Origin: Rhizorhabdus wittichii RW1
Lineage (GTDB): Bacteria; Pseudomonadota; Alphaproteobacteria; Sphingomonadales; Sphingomonadaceae
Direction: 5' to 3'
DNA: 64,000 nt
NCBI GenBank assembly: GCA_000016765.1
Contig: CP000699.1
Coordinates: 868,001 to 932,000 of the forward strand
Part shown: positions 25,236 to 33,483 of the stretch, one piece after another
How the letters are laid out: the number at the start of each line of letters is the position of its first letter
Numbering within the stretch: the first letter of the stretch is position 1
Translations under genes and position numbers: made by a program
The notes under the pieces: generated by a model
Databases searched by the model: none
Seen by the model: only the letters and a program-made list of their open reading frames with translations
Told to the model about the DNA's origin: nothing

Positions 25236-27110
25236 TCAGGACAGCGCGGCGAAGGAGCGCGGGAGCCGCAGCCGCACCTGGGTCGCATGCCCGTCGCGAC
25301 CGATGGCCAGCGTCGCGTTCAACCGGCCGGCGCGCATGCGCATATTGCGGATGCCGCTGCCGCCCGCCTGCGGGTCGAAGCCCGCGCCGTCGTCGCTGAT
25401 CGCGAGGACCACGGCATCGCCATCCTCGAACGCCGCGAGCGTGACGCGCATGGCCCCGGCATGCTTGATCACGTTGGTCACCGCCTCCTGCAGGATGCGC
25501 AGGATGTCGAGCACCTGGGCCGGGCCGAGCCCGTCCAGCGGCGGCAGGTCGCGAACATCCCAGATCAGCCGCAGGCCCGAAGCCCGGAGCTGGGGCTCGA
25601 CGCGCTCTCGCCAGGTGCCGAGCGCGAGCAGGAGATCGCCGCCATAGTCATCGAGCGAGCCGATGATCAGCCGCATGTCGGCCAGGGCGGCACGGGCGTG
25701 CCGGGCGATCTCCTGCGTGTGCGGCCGGGGGGCGTCGGCGAGGGCGAGCATCGAGGCGAGCTCGCCGCCGAGGCCGTCGTGCAGGTCGCGCATGAGCCGC
25801 CTGCGCTCGCGGTCCACCGCCTCCGCCTCGCGGCGCGCGCGCAACTCCTCATAGGTGTCGCGCAATTCGCGCTCCACCGTCGCGACGCGGTCGCGCAGCG
25901 TCTCCGCGATATTGTCCTGCTCGCGCATCGCGCGGACGAAGCGCGCGGTCATCAGCGTGGCGGTCGCCAGCAGGAAACCGCCATAGACGCTCCTCGCCAG
26001 AAAGACGCGGGAGGGGTCGGGGCCGAGGATCGAAAGCGTGTCGCGCGCCGAGAATATGACGAGGACCAGGATGCCGAACATCACCACGAGCGCCTCGCCG
26101 CTGCCGTGCAGCGCCGCCCGCGCGAGCCCCCAGATGGCGATGCCCATATAGACGAAGAACAGCAGCATCACCGCCAGGAGCACGCCGCTGGGGACGTCCC
26201 TGTTGGGCCCCAACACATAGATCATCGTCAACAGCAGCGGTGGTCCGGCGAAAAGCCATGTCCGCCGCGTGACCGGCGCGCCCACCAGCGCGCGGCAGAA
26301 CATCAGCGCCGCGGCGATTTCCCAGACGACGAGCATGTTCCAGAACGGATGGCCCGATCCCGCGACGCCGAAATCGGGCATGATCACCGATCCGCGCGCC
26401 GCGCCGAGCGCGAGCGTGACCGCCAGCCAGCCGAATTCCGCCTTGCGCGGGCGCGCCGCCCAGATCAGCGCGAAGATGATCGCGAGCGCGACCTCTCCCC
26501 CGACCACCAGCGTGGGCAGGACCGCCGCCGCGAACCAGCGGCTGTGATAATAGGGTCGCAATTCGCTCGCCGCGCCGACGAAGATGCGGTCGAGCGCCGC
26601 CGCGCGACCCGGCAGGGCCGACAGCGTCACGGTGAAACGGTTCCGGCCCTTTGCCAGCACGCTCCCCGACAACGGCACGAAGGCCGGCATCGTCGTGAAC
26701 CGCAGGTTGCGCATCACATAGAGTTCGGCGACGGCGACACGCTGGCCGTTCACCGTGATCGTCAGCGCGTCGGTGAAGGACGGGATGAGCAGGGCGGCAT
26801 TGCCGATCTCGTCGGCGGTGAGATCGAGGTCGAAGCGGCAATGCGTGACGGTGCGCGCATAGCGCTCGGCCCATGGCGCGGCGAACGGCAGATATTCCCA
26901 CCGCTCCGCCATCGCGACCGCGCCGTCCGGCCCCGCCCGCGAGCATCGCGCACGATCGATCGCCATGCTGTAGTTCGGTTCCTGGAACGCCGCGCGCGAG
27001 GACGCCAGGCTGAGCCCGACGAGCGCCGCGACGAGCAGGGCCAGCCCGACGACGGACCGCCAGCGCGCGTCCGCCCTCGACAGGAGGGTCAGAGCCTGAT
27101 GAGGCCGCAT
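25236..27110 (-). CDS. 7TM-DISM sensor histidine kinase (HisKA_3/NarX-UhpB type)
   Basis: This 624-residue kinase begins with a membrane anchor (about 19-40). A periplasmic beta-sandwich sensor region follows at about 45-185 (LLIPSFTDALTITVNGQRV, FTVTLSALPGR). Then come seven predicted transmembrane helices (about 190-390), a short coiled coil (about 400-435) and the kinase. The phospho-acceptor is His444 in RRRLMRDLHDGLGGEL. The ATP lid is degenerate-NarX style (EAVTNVIKHAGA, ISDDGAGFD, GIRNMRMRAG). It overlaps the response regulator by 22 bp, so they are translationally coupled. The signal sensed is unknown. Confidence 0.9.
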   Translation of the reverse strand: MRPHQALTLLSRADARWRSVVGLALLVAALVGLSLASSRAAFQEPNYSMAIDRARCSRAGPDGAVAMAERWEYLPFAAPWAERYARTVTHCRFDLDLTADEIGNAALLIPSFTDALTITVNGQRVAVAELYVMRNLRFTTMPAFVPLSGSVLAKGRNRFTVTLSALPGRAAALDRIFVGAASELRPYYHSRWFAAAVLPTLVVGGEVALAIIFALIWAARPRKAEFGWLAVTLALGAARGSVIMPDFGVAGSGHPFWNMLVVWEIAAALMFCRALVGAPVTRRTWLFAGPPLLLTMIYVLGPNRDVPSGVLLAVMLLFFVYMGIAIWGLARAALHGSGEALVVMFGILVLVIFSARDTLSILGPDPSRVFLARSVYGGFLLATATLMTARFVRAMREQDNIAETLRDRVATVERELRDTYEELRARREAEAVDRERRRLMRDLHDGLGGELASMLALADAPRPHTQEIARHARAALADMRLIIGSLDDYGGDLLLALGTWRERVEPQLRASGLRLIWDVRDLPPLDGLGPAQVLDILRILQEAVTNVIKHAGAMRVTLAAFEDGDAVVLAISDDGAGFDPQAGGSGIRNMRMRAGRLNATLAIGRDGHATQVRLRLPRSFAALS

Positions 27111-27778
27111 TGGATGGCCTCGTACACGGCCTCGCCGCGCGTCTGGACCTGCAATTTCCGGTAGATCGCCTTGATATGGCCGGGAACGGTGTGGCGGGAC
27201 AGGTCGAGCTGGTCGGCGATCTCGTTATAGGTCAGCCCCTTGGCGATCCCCCACAGGATGTCGAGTTCCCGCGGGGTGAGCCGCGGGGCATCCTCGCCGG
27301 GTCCGGCGGCGGCCGGCGCGCCGCTGCTCTCCTGCCGCGCGCGCCGCACGATGAAGCGCGCGATCGACGGCGAAATCGGCGAACCGCCGGACAACACCTC
27401 CATCGCCGTGGCATGGATGTCCTCCGGCAGGGCGTCCTTGAGCAGATAGCCCGAGGCCCCGGCGGCGATCGCGGCCAGGATCGTCGTCTCGTCGCCGAGC
27501 ACCGAGATCACCAGTATCTCGATCCCGGGATGGCGTTCCCGCGCCTCGGCGAGAAGGTCGATCGCGAGGCCGTCGGGAAGCCTGAGATCCGAAACGATCA
27601 GGTCCTGTTCCCCTTCGGCCAGCCGCGCGCGCGCCTCGGCGAGGGTTCCAGCGGACGCGACCCGACAATCGCCATGCGCGGCCAGCGCCCTCGCCAGGCG
27701 CTCGCGGATCGGAGGGTCGTCCTCGATCAGCAGCACGCGGTGCGGCGGCCTGCTCCCGTCCAGATCAGAATCCTGCAT
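27089..27778 (-). CDS. NarL/LuxR-family response regulator
   Basis: This 229-residue protein has a receiver domain with the acidic pair at 20-21, phospho-acceptor Asp64 (LIVSDLRLPDG) and the conserved lysine in GYLLKDALPED. Residues 165-229 form a LuxR HTH (LTPRELDILWGIAKGLTYNEIADQLDLS, then HIKAIYRKLQV). It pairs with the kinase encoded immediately downstream. Its likely targets are the two flanking intergenic regions that carry CCATG-N2-CATGG palindromes. Transcribed away from the secreted-protein gene at 27921. Confidence 0.92.
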   Translation of the reverse strand: MQDSDLDGSRPPHRVLLIEDDPPIRERLARALAAHGDCRVASAGTLAEARARLAEGEQDLIVSDLRLPDGLAIDLLAEARERHPGIEILVISVLGDETTILAAIAAGASGYLLKDALPEDIHATAMEVLSGGSPISPSIARFIVRRARQESSGAPAAAGPGEDAPRLTPRELDILWGIAKGLTYNEIADQLDLSRHTVPGHIKAIYRKLQVQTRGEAVYEAIQCGLIRL

Positions 27779-27816
27779 CCCGCCATCCGTAGCGGAACAG
27801 GGCGAGCGACCACCAC

Positions 27817-27844
27817 CCCCATGAATAGGGGACCATGGTCATGG
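27817..27844. promoter_or_regulatory. Tandem palindromes between response regulator and secreted-protein gene
   Basis: CCCCATGAATAGGGG (27817-27831) is followed at once by CCATGGTCATGG (27833-27844). The second is an exact CCATG-N2-CATGG inverted repeat like the one at 25206-25219. The pair sits 39 bp from the regulator start and 77 bp from the secreted-protein start, well placed to control both. Confidence 0.5.
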
Positions 27845-27920
27845 GATGGTCAATCCGGCGTCGCGGCGCGCAACTGGCCCCGTCCCGGCAGCACCGGGGC
27901 CAGGAAACAGGAGGTTCAAG

Positions 27921-28451
27921 ATGTCCAGGTTCATCTCCGTCGGCGTGATCGCCGCCATGCTCGCCGCTACCCCGGCCTTCGCGAAGGACATGCACTGCAA
28001 CGTCAACCAGGATTATGCCAAGGCGATCGACGGGAAAGAGGTCACCAACGACGGCACGAAATACAAGATGACGGTGAAGGACACCTTCAAGGGCGTGCCC
28101 GACAGCGTCTCGAGCAGCGACTACAACGCGTTCGTCAACATCAAGTTCGGCGCCGAGAAGACCACCAGCACCAGCCTCAACGTCCAGGTCCGTCCGCGCA
28201 AGTCGAGCGAATGCCTGAACGGCGTCTACAACCATAACGGCACGAAGATATGGAGCGGCGCCTATTGCGACACCAGCAACCACCAGAAGGCCAAGAGCCT
28301 GACCCTCAAGGTCATGCCCAACACCAACAATGCCCTCTACCAGGCCGCCGGCGCAGCGAGCACCACCTCGAAGGTCAGCCAGTTCCTGGGCATCTATGCC
28401 AAGCAGGGCAGCGAATATGTGCTGACCGGCGTCTGCGTCGAGAACAAATAG
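27921..28451 (+). CDS. Secreted small protein, function unknown
   Basis: This 176-residue protein has a clear Sec signal peptide ending AFA before KDMHCN (cleavage after about residue 21). ATG 27921 was chosen because GGAGGTTCAAG precedes it. The mature part is polar and rich in Lys, Thr, Ser and Asn (MTVKDTFKGVPDSVSSSDYN, SGAYCDTSNHQKAKSLTLK). Its cysteines near the N terminus, in SSECLNG, SGAYCD and at the C terminus GVCVENK could form disulfides. I do not recognise the fold. Divergence from the two-component operon, with palindromes between them, suggests it is an output of that system. Confidence 0.8.
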   Translation: MSRFISVGVIAAMLAATPAFAKDMHCNVNQDYAKAIDGKEVTNDGTKYKMTVKDTFKGVPDSVSSSDYNAFVNIKFGAEKTTSTSLNVQVRPRKSSECLNGVYNHNGTKIWSGAYCDTSNHQKAKSLTLKVMPNTNNALYQAAGAASTTSKVSQFLGIYAKQGSEYVLTGVCVENK

Positions 28452-28459
28452 GACCGGAC

Positions 28460-28483
28460 GGCCGCCGGCGCACACCGGCGGCC
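28460..28483. terminator. Strong bidirectional hairpin
   Basis: GGCCGCCGG-CGCACA-CCGGCGGCC forms a perfect 9-bp stem between two convergent genes (secreted protein and Lrp-type regulator). No U-tract on either strand. Confidence 0.6.
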
Positions 28484-28505
28484 GGCCGCGCGCTGCCCGG
28501 ATCGA

Positions 28506-28958
28506 TCAGCGGCGCGACGGCCGGGGGCGCAGCGCGTCGCGCATCGCGAAGCTCGAATTGATCCGGGCGACGCCGGGAAGGCGCGACAGGAGGCCGTGTA
28601 TCTCCTCATAGCCCGCCGCCCCCTCGGTCTCGACGCGAAGCCAATAGTCGGCGCCGCCCGTCATCAGGAAGCATTCGCGGATTCCCGGCACCTCGCGGAC
28701 GGCATGTTCGAAGCGGGAGAGATAATCCTCGGTCTGGCGATCGAGCGTGACCTGGATCAGGAAATTGGCGAGCCCGTCCTCGCCCTCGGCGGCGCCCACC
28801 AGCACGGTGTAGCCGCGGATCGCCCCGCTCTGTTCGAGCAGCTTGATCCGCCGATGGCAGGCCGACGGCGACAGGCCGACCACCTCGGCGATCTGCGCGT
28901 TGGGCCGGCGCGCGTCCTGCTTCAGCAGGCGGATTATCTCACGATCGATGCCGTCCAT
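28506..28958 (-). CDS. Lrp/AsnC-family regulator of alanine catabolism
   Basis: This 150-residue regulator has an N-terminal HTH (NAQIAEVVGLSPSACHRRIKLLEQSGAIRGY) and a C-terminal RAM/AsnC ligand domain (VREVPGIRECFLMTGGADYWLRVE). It is divergent from dadX-dadA-ridA with a 131-bp AT-rich gap containing two inverted repeats. By analogy with DadR-type regulators, it probably responds to alanine and controls the dad operon. This function is inferred from context and family. Confidence 0.9.
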   Translation of the reverse strand: MDGIDREIIRLLKQDARRPNAQIAEVVGLSPSACHRRIKLLEQSGAIRGYTVLVGAAEGEDGLANFLIQVTLDRQTEDYLSRFEHAVREVPGIRECFLMTGGADYWLRVETEGAAGYEEIHGLLSRLPGVARINSSFAMRDALRPRPSRR

Positions 28959-28969
28959 CAGATTCCCCG

Positions 28970-29048
28970 ATCTTCGATATCATTCGAAGATATGTTCAAT
29001 TTAAAATCAGAAAACGAACAATCGATCAATATCGGAGAAATATTCCGA
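28970..29048. promoter_or_regulatory. Two inverted repeats in the lrp-dadX divergent promoter
   Basis: ATCTTCGA-N6-TCGAAGAT at 28970-28991 is a perfect 8-bp inverted repeat, 12 bp upstream of the Lrp-type start. TCGGA-N7-TCCGA at 29032-29048 lies 42 bp upstream of dadX. The gap is unusually AT-rich for this window. Both are candidate Lrp-family operators for autoregulation and dad control. Confidence 0.55.
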
Positions 29049-29089
29049 CGATCATGCGGCTACACTCCCTCCCGACACAAGGAGAGGCC

Positions 29090-30226
29090 ATGACCGCGAA
29101 CGATGCAGCCGCCGGTGCGATCCTTCGGATCGACCTCGATGCGATCATCGACAATTACCGCCTGATCCAGCAACGGGCGGCGCCCGCCGAGGTCGCCGCC
29201 GTGGTCAAGGCCGACGCCTATGGACTGGGCGCGGCGCGGGTCGCGGCGGCGTTGCGGGACGCCGGCTGCCGGCGGTTCTTCGTCGCCCATCTCGTCGAGG
29301 CGGCTCGGTTGCGCGAGGCGATCGGCGACGGCGTCGAGATCGGCGTCCTCAACGGCCTCCAGCCCGGCGCCGAGACGGCCTGCGCCGAACTGGGCGCGGT
29401 GCCGGTGCTCAACGCGCTCGACCAGATCGAGCGCTGGGCGGCACTGGCGCGCGCGTCGAGCGCCCGCCTGCCGTGCATGATCCAGTTCGACACCGGCATG
29501 TCGCGGCTCGGTCTCGCGCCCGGCGAGGTCCGGGCATTGATCGACCGGCCCGAGCGGCTCGACGGCCTCGACATCCGTCTTATCATGAGCCACCTGGCCT
29601 GCGCCGACGAGCCCGAACGGGCATCCAACCAGCATCAGGCGCAGGCGTTCGACGCCTTCTGCGCGCGGTTTCCCGGCATCCCCCGGTCGCTCGACAATAG
29701 CGGCGGCGCGCTGCTGCCGCGCGCCCATCATTATGACGTCGTCCGGGCCGGCATCGCGCTCTACGGCGGCGCGCCCCAGACCGGTCCGAACCCGATGCGC
29801 CCGGTCGTCACGCTCGACGCCCGAGTCATCCAGCTCCGCACGGTCGAGCCGGGAACGGCGGTCGGCTATGGCCTGACGCATCGGTTCGACCGGCCGGCGC
29901 GGCTCGCCACGCTGTCGGTCGGCTATGCCGACGGCTGGCCACGTTCGCTCGGCAATCGGGGCGCGGCCTATGTCGCGGGCCATCGCGCCCCGATCGTCGG
30001 TCGCATCTCGATGGACAGCCTGACGATCGACGTGTCCGACATTCCAGAGGAGCTCCTCCTTCCGGGGAGCCTGATCGAGCTGATCGGCCCCCATCAGTCG
30101 ATCGACGACGTCGCGCGCGACGCCGGGACCATCTCCTACGAGATATTGACCCAGCTCGGCCATCGCTATGCGCGGAGCTACCTCCCCTCTCCTTCCCTCC
30201 ATCAGCAAAAGGCAGCGCAGGCATGA
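29090..30226 (+). CDS. dadX: Catabolic alanine racemase
   Basis: This 378-residue PLP enzyme interconverts L- and D-alanine. The PLP lysine lies in [13 protein letters not shown]. The catalytic tyrosine region is [11 protein letters not shown], followed by [12 protein letters not shown] and [14 protein letters not shown]. The start ATG 29090 follows AAGGAGAGGCC; a further 12 codons upstream are open but lack such a site. Its stop overlaps the dadA start (ATGA). The operon with D-amino-acid dehydrogenase marks it as the catabolic paralogue (DadX) rather than the cell-wall Alr, though it could serve both. Confidence 0.93.
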   Translation: MTANDAAAGAILRIDLDAIIDNYRLIQQRAAPAEVAAVVKADAYGLGAARVAAALRDAGCRRFFVAHLVEAARLREAIGDGVEIGVLNGLQPGAETACAELGAVPVLNALDQIERWAALARASSARLPCMIQFDTGMSRLGLAPGEVRALIDRPERLDGLDIRLIMSHLACADEPERASNQHQAQAFDAFCARFPGIPRSLDNSGGALLPRAHHYDVVRAGIALYGGAPQTGPNPMRPVVTLDARVIQLRTVEPGTAVGYGLTHRFDRPARLATLSVGYADGWPRSLGNRGAAYVAGHRAPIVGRISMDSLTIDVSDIPEELLLPGSLIELIGPHQSIDDVARDAGTISYEILTQLGHRYARSYLPSPSLHQQKAAQA

Positions 30227-31473
30227 AGGTCGTCATCCTCGGCGCCGGGGTGATCGGCGTCACCTCGGCATGGTATCTGGCCCGCGCGGGGCATGAGGTC
30301 GTCGTCGTCGACCGGCAGGACGGCCCCGCGCTCGAAACCAGCTTCGCCAATGCCGGCGAGATCTCGCCCGGCTATGCGTCGCCATGGGCCGCGCCGGGGA
30401 TTCCGGCCAAGGCCCTGCGCTGGCTGTTCATGCGCCATGCGCCGCTGATCGTCCGGCCGGGCTTCGACCCGGCGATGGTGCGCTGGCTGGTGGCGATGCT
30501 CGGCAACTGCACCGCCCGCGCCTATCGCGTGAACAAGGGCCGCATGGTCCGGCTCGCCGAGTTCAGCCGCGACCGGCTGATCGAGCTGCGCCAGGAGACC
30601 GGCATCCGCTATGACGAACGCAGCCAGGGGACGCTCCAGCTGTTCCGGCGCGAGAAGGACCTGGCGGGCGTCGCCAAGGACATCGAGGTGCTGAAGGCCG
30701 ACGGTGTTCCCTTCGAGCTGCTCGACGCGGCGGGCTGCATCGCCGCCGAACCCGGCCTCGCCAACAGCGCCTCGCCGATCGCGGGCGGGCTGCGGCTGCC
30801 GAACGACGAGACCGGCGATTGCTTCAAGTTCACCAATGCCCTCGCCGAGCTGGCCAAGGCCGAGGGCGTCCGCTTCGTCCTCGGGCGGCGGATCGACGCG
30901 ATCGTGGCGTCGGGGAACCGGATCGCCCATGTCCGGACCGACCGGGGCGACATCAGCGGCGACGCCTATCTGGTCGCGCTGGGCAGCCATTCGCCGTTGC
31001 TGCTGTCGCCGCTCGGAATCCGGCTGCCGGTCTATCCGGTCAAGGGCTATTCGATCACCGTGCCGATCGTCGATCCGGCCCGGGCACCGGTGTCGACCCT
31101 GCTCGACGAGAGCTTCAAGGTCGCGATCACCCGGCTGGGGGACCGCATCCGGGTCGGCGGCATGGCCGAGATCTCGGGCTATTCGAACGACCTGCCGCCC
31201 GCGCGGCGCGCCACGCTCGACCATTGCGTGGGATCGCTCTTTCCCGATGCCGGCGACCTGTCGCAGGCGAGCTTCTGGACGGGGCTGCGGCCGATGACGC
31301 CGGACGGCACCCCGGTCATCGGCGCGACCGGCTATCGCAACCTCTTCCTCAACACAGGCCATGGCACATTGGGCTGGACGATGGCATGCGGCTCCGGCCA
31401 CGTCATCGCCGACATCATCGGCGGCAAGCGGCCGGCGATCGAGACCGGCGATCTCGCGATCGACCGCTACTGA
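30223..31473 (+). CDS. dadA: D-amino-acid dehydrogenase small subunit
   Basis: This 416-residue membrane-associated flavoprotein oxidises D-alanine and other D-amino acids to keto acids plus ammonia, feeding electrons to quinones. The N-terminal dinucleotide motif is [45 protein letters not shown] is the DadA signature, and [17 protein letters not shown] is the C-terminal FAD-contact region. It starts within the dadX stop (4-bp overlap) and is followed after 25 bp by ridA. High confidence from full-length family features. Confidence 0.94.
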   Translation: MKVVILGAGVIGVTSAWYLARAGHEVVVVDRQDGPALETSFANAGEISPGYASPWAAPGIPAKALRWLFMRHAPLIVRPGFDPAMVRWLVAMLGNCTARAYRVNKGRMVRLAEFSRDRLIELRQETGIRYDERSQGTLQLFRREKDLAGVAKDIEVLKADGVPFELLDAAGCIAAEPGLANSASPIAGGLRLPNDETGDCFKFTNALAELAKAEGVRFVLGRRIDAIVASGNRIAHVRTDRGDISGDAYLVALGSHSPLLLSPLGIRLPVYPVKGYSITVPIVDPARAPVSTLLDESFKVAITRLGDRIRVGGMAEISGYSNDLPPARRATLDHCVGSLFPDAGDLSQASFWTGLRPMTPDGTPVIGATGYRNLFLNTGHGTLGWTMACGSGHVIADIIGGKRPAIETGDLAIDRY

Positions 31474-31498
31474 CAGAGACCAACGAAGGAGAATGAGA

Positions 31499-31846
31499 AT
31501 GACCATCGAACGCATCGACCAGGGCCCCCGGATGAGCCAGGCCGTGGTCCATGGCGACACCGTCTACCTGGCCGGCCAGGTCGGCGCGCCGGGCGCGAGC
31601 GTGACCGAGCAGACCAGGACAGTGCTGGCCCAGGTCGAAAGCCTGCTCGCGCGCACCGGGAGCAGCAAGAACCACCTGCTGAACGCGACGATCTGGCTGG
31701 CGGACATGGCCGACTTCGCCGAGATGAACGCCGTCTGGGACGCCTGGATCGCCGACGCCCCGGCCCCCGCCCGCGCCACCGGCGAGGCGAAGCTCGCGAC
31801 CCCCGACTACAAGGTCGAGATCATCATCATCGCCGCCAAGGCGTAA
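31499..31846 (+). CDS. ridA: RidA-family enamine/imine deaminase
   Basis: This 115-residue protein has the RidA/YjgF fold. It includes VVHGDTVYLAGQVG, the LLARTGSSKNHLLNATIWLADMADF helix and the substrate arginine in APARATGEAKLA. ATG 31499 is spaced 7 bp from GAAGGAG; an in-frame ATG at 31493 is too close. RidA hydrolyses reactive 2-enamine/2-imine intermediates. Placed after dadX-dadA, it probably clears imino acids or protects PLP enzymes during D-amino-acid oxidation. Confidence 0.9.
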   Translation: MTIERIDQGPRMSQAVVHGDTVYLAGQVGAPGASVTEQTRTVLAQVESLLARTGSSKNHLLNATIWLADMADFAEMNAVWDAWIADAPAPARATGEAKLATPDYKVEIIIIAAKA

Positions 31847-31856
31847 GACGGGACAT

Positions 31857-31887
31857 CCGGCCGGCCGCGGGGAACCGCGCCGGCCGG
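31857..31887 (+). terminator. GC-rich hairpin after ridA
   Basis: CCGGCCGG...CCGCGG-GGAA-CCGCG...CCGGCCGG folds into a stem of about 13 bp with one bulge and a GGAA loop, 10 bp after the ridA stop. It has no U-tract. The remainder of the 284-bp gap to the next start (32131) shows no further gene that I can support. Confidence 0.55.
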
Positions 31888-32130
31888 CTCCGCGAAACCG
31901 GCCAGAACGGTTCACGATCCAGTCCCACCGGATCAGTTGCTCCAGATCATTGTTTTAACGCCCTGCCCGGCACCTCGGCCGCGTTGATCTTCAGGGTTAA
32001 AGCAACTAGCCTCGCGGCGTTGAAGAGGACGGGGCGAGACGATGGTTCCGTGGATAACGAACGACGGGGCAATGGACATCGAAGCAATGCTCCGCGGCAG
32101 CCGTCCCCGTTCCTGTCCGGCGGTCGGGCG

Positions 32131-33051
32131 ATGACGGCGATCGGCCTGCCGGACGCATCGGGCACCCGTTTCACGGACTATCTCGAAACCCATTCCCTTC
32201 CGAGCGACCAGGCCGATACGCGGGCCGCGCGCGACGGCAGCGTCCTCGCGACGCTGGTCACCCATTCGCCGGTCGAAGGAGGATGGTTTCGGCCGATCGA
32301 CGATCTGGTGATCAGCATCGTCATGCAATCCTGCCATTCGGACGTCGTGCGCGACATCGGATGGGGCCGCAGCAGCTTCGTCGAGGCGCCCGGCTGCATC
32401 CTCGTCACGCCGCCTGGCTGCAAATCCTACTGGACCTTCGGCGGCAATCCGCTCGTCCTGCACTTCAGCATCGCCCGCGAGCGGCTCGAAGCGCTGGGGC
32501 TGGATTGGGATTCGAGCCTGTCCGATGCCGGCGCCGACCATCTCAACGCGCCGCTCTACGATCGCCTGGTCAGCGAGCTGGCGTCGCGGATCTGGTCGGT
32601 GCTCGAACAGCCGGCGCCGCTCGGCGAGCGCTTCGTCGATCACGCCGTGGCGACGATGCTGACCGTGCTGCTGGGCGGGCATGTCGAAGACCGGCCGGCG
32701 TCGCCGTCCCGCGGCGGATCGGGCCTGCCCGCCTGGCGGATGAAGAAGGTCCGCTCGCTCGTCGCCGAGCGGCCCGGGCTCGACCTGTCGATCGAGGAGC
32801 TGGCGAGCAGCACCGGGCTGTCGGCGGACCATTTCGTCAAGGCCTTCTCGACGACGATGGGGCAGACGCCGCACCAATGGCTGAGCAGCCTGCGGATCGA
32901 GGAAGCCAAGAAGCTGCTGCGCCAGACCGATCAGCCGCTGACCGAGATCGCCCTCGACCTCGGCTTCTCATCGTCGGCGCATTTCTCCAGCCGGTTCAAG
33001 CAGCTGGTGGGGATGCCGCCCAGTGCCTGGCGGGCCACCTTCCGGTCGTAA
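32131..33051 (+). CDS. AraC-family transcription regulator
   Basis: This 306-residue regulator has an N-terminal effector domain and a C-terminal double HTH (LSIEELASSTGLSADHFVKAFSTTMGQTPHQWLSSLRI; PLTEIALDLGFSSSAHFSSRFKQLVGMPPSAWR). ATG 32131 (MTAIGLPDASG) is a best guess; the frame opens 49 codons earlier. It is convergent with the cupin/TonB-receptor operon at 33058-35826 and may control it or the following flavin-dependent genes. The effector is unknown. Confidence 0.88.
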   Translation: MTAIGLPDASGTRFTDYLETHSLPSDQADTRAARDGSVLATLVTHSPVEGGWFRPIDDLVISIVMQSCHSDVVRDIGWGRSSFVEAPGCILVTPPGCKSYWTFGGNPLVLHFSIARERLEALGLDWDSSLSDAGADHLNAPLYDRLVSELASRIWSVLEQPAPLGERFVDHAVATMLTVLLGGHVEDRPASPSRGGSGLPAWRMKKVRSLVAERPGLDLSIEELASSTGLSADHFVKAFSTTMGQTPHQWLSSLRIEEAKKLLRQTDQPLTEIALDLGFSSSAHFSSRFKQLVGMPPSAWRATFRS

Positions 33052-33057
33052 CGGCCA

Positions 33058-33462
33058 TCAACCGAAGCGCTTCGAGAGTCCTTCGAGCATCGCGACGTCC
33101 ATGACCGCGACGACATCGTCGTCGGGCCCCAGGAACTCCGAAGGCCCCGCGCAGACCATCAGCAGCTCGACGCCCTCGGGAAACAGCAGCTCGTCGTGCA
33201 GCGCCCCCTTGTGCTCGGCGATATAGTCGCCCTCGCGGAAGGCGCCGGTCTGATTGTGCACACCGCGCCCCTTGACGATGTAGATCTCGGCGCTCTCGAT
33301 ATGCCGGTGCCGGGGCAGCAGCCCGCCCGGCGCCGAGCGGACCATGACGCTGAACGCGCCGGTTTCGGGCACCGTCCTGATCACCCTTATGTCGACTCCC
33401 TGCGCCAGGGGGAGCCAGGGCAGTTCGTCGCAATGAACCGTCGCGCCGCCACTCGATGTCAT
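33058..33462 (-). CDS. Cupin-domain protein (ChrR/dihydroxyacetophenone-dioxygenase-like)
   Basis: This 134-residue single-cupin protein has metal-ligand motif 1 PRHRHIESAEIYIVKG and a motif-2 histidine in EHKGALHDELLFPEGVE. It resembles small cupins such as ChrR-type or 2,4'-dihydroxyacetophenone dioxygenase-like enzymes, which use Fe or Zn. The start ATG 33462 sits 6 bp after GAGGAG. It follows the TonB receptor by 21 bp in the same operon, so it probably processes the imported compound. Activity is not certain; it could be a non-enzymatic binder. Confidence 0.8.
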   Translation of the reverse strand: MTSSGGATVHCDELPWLPLAQGVDIRVIRTVPETGAFSVMVRSAPGGLLPRHRHIESAEIYIVKGRGVHNQTGAFREGDYIAEHKGALHDELLFPEGVELLMVCAGPSEFLGPDDDVVAVMDVAMLEGLSKRFG

Positions 33463-33483
33463 CACCGTCTCCTCGCCCATGCG

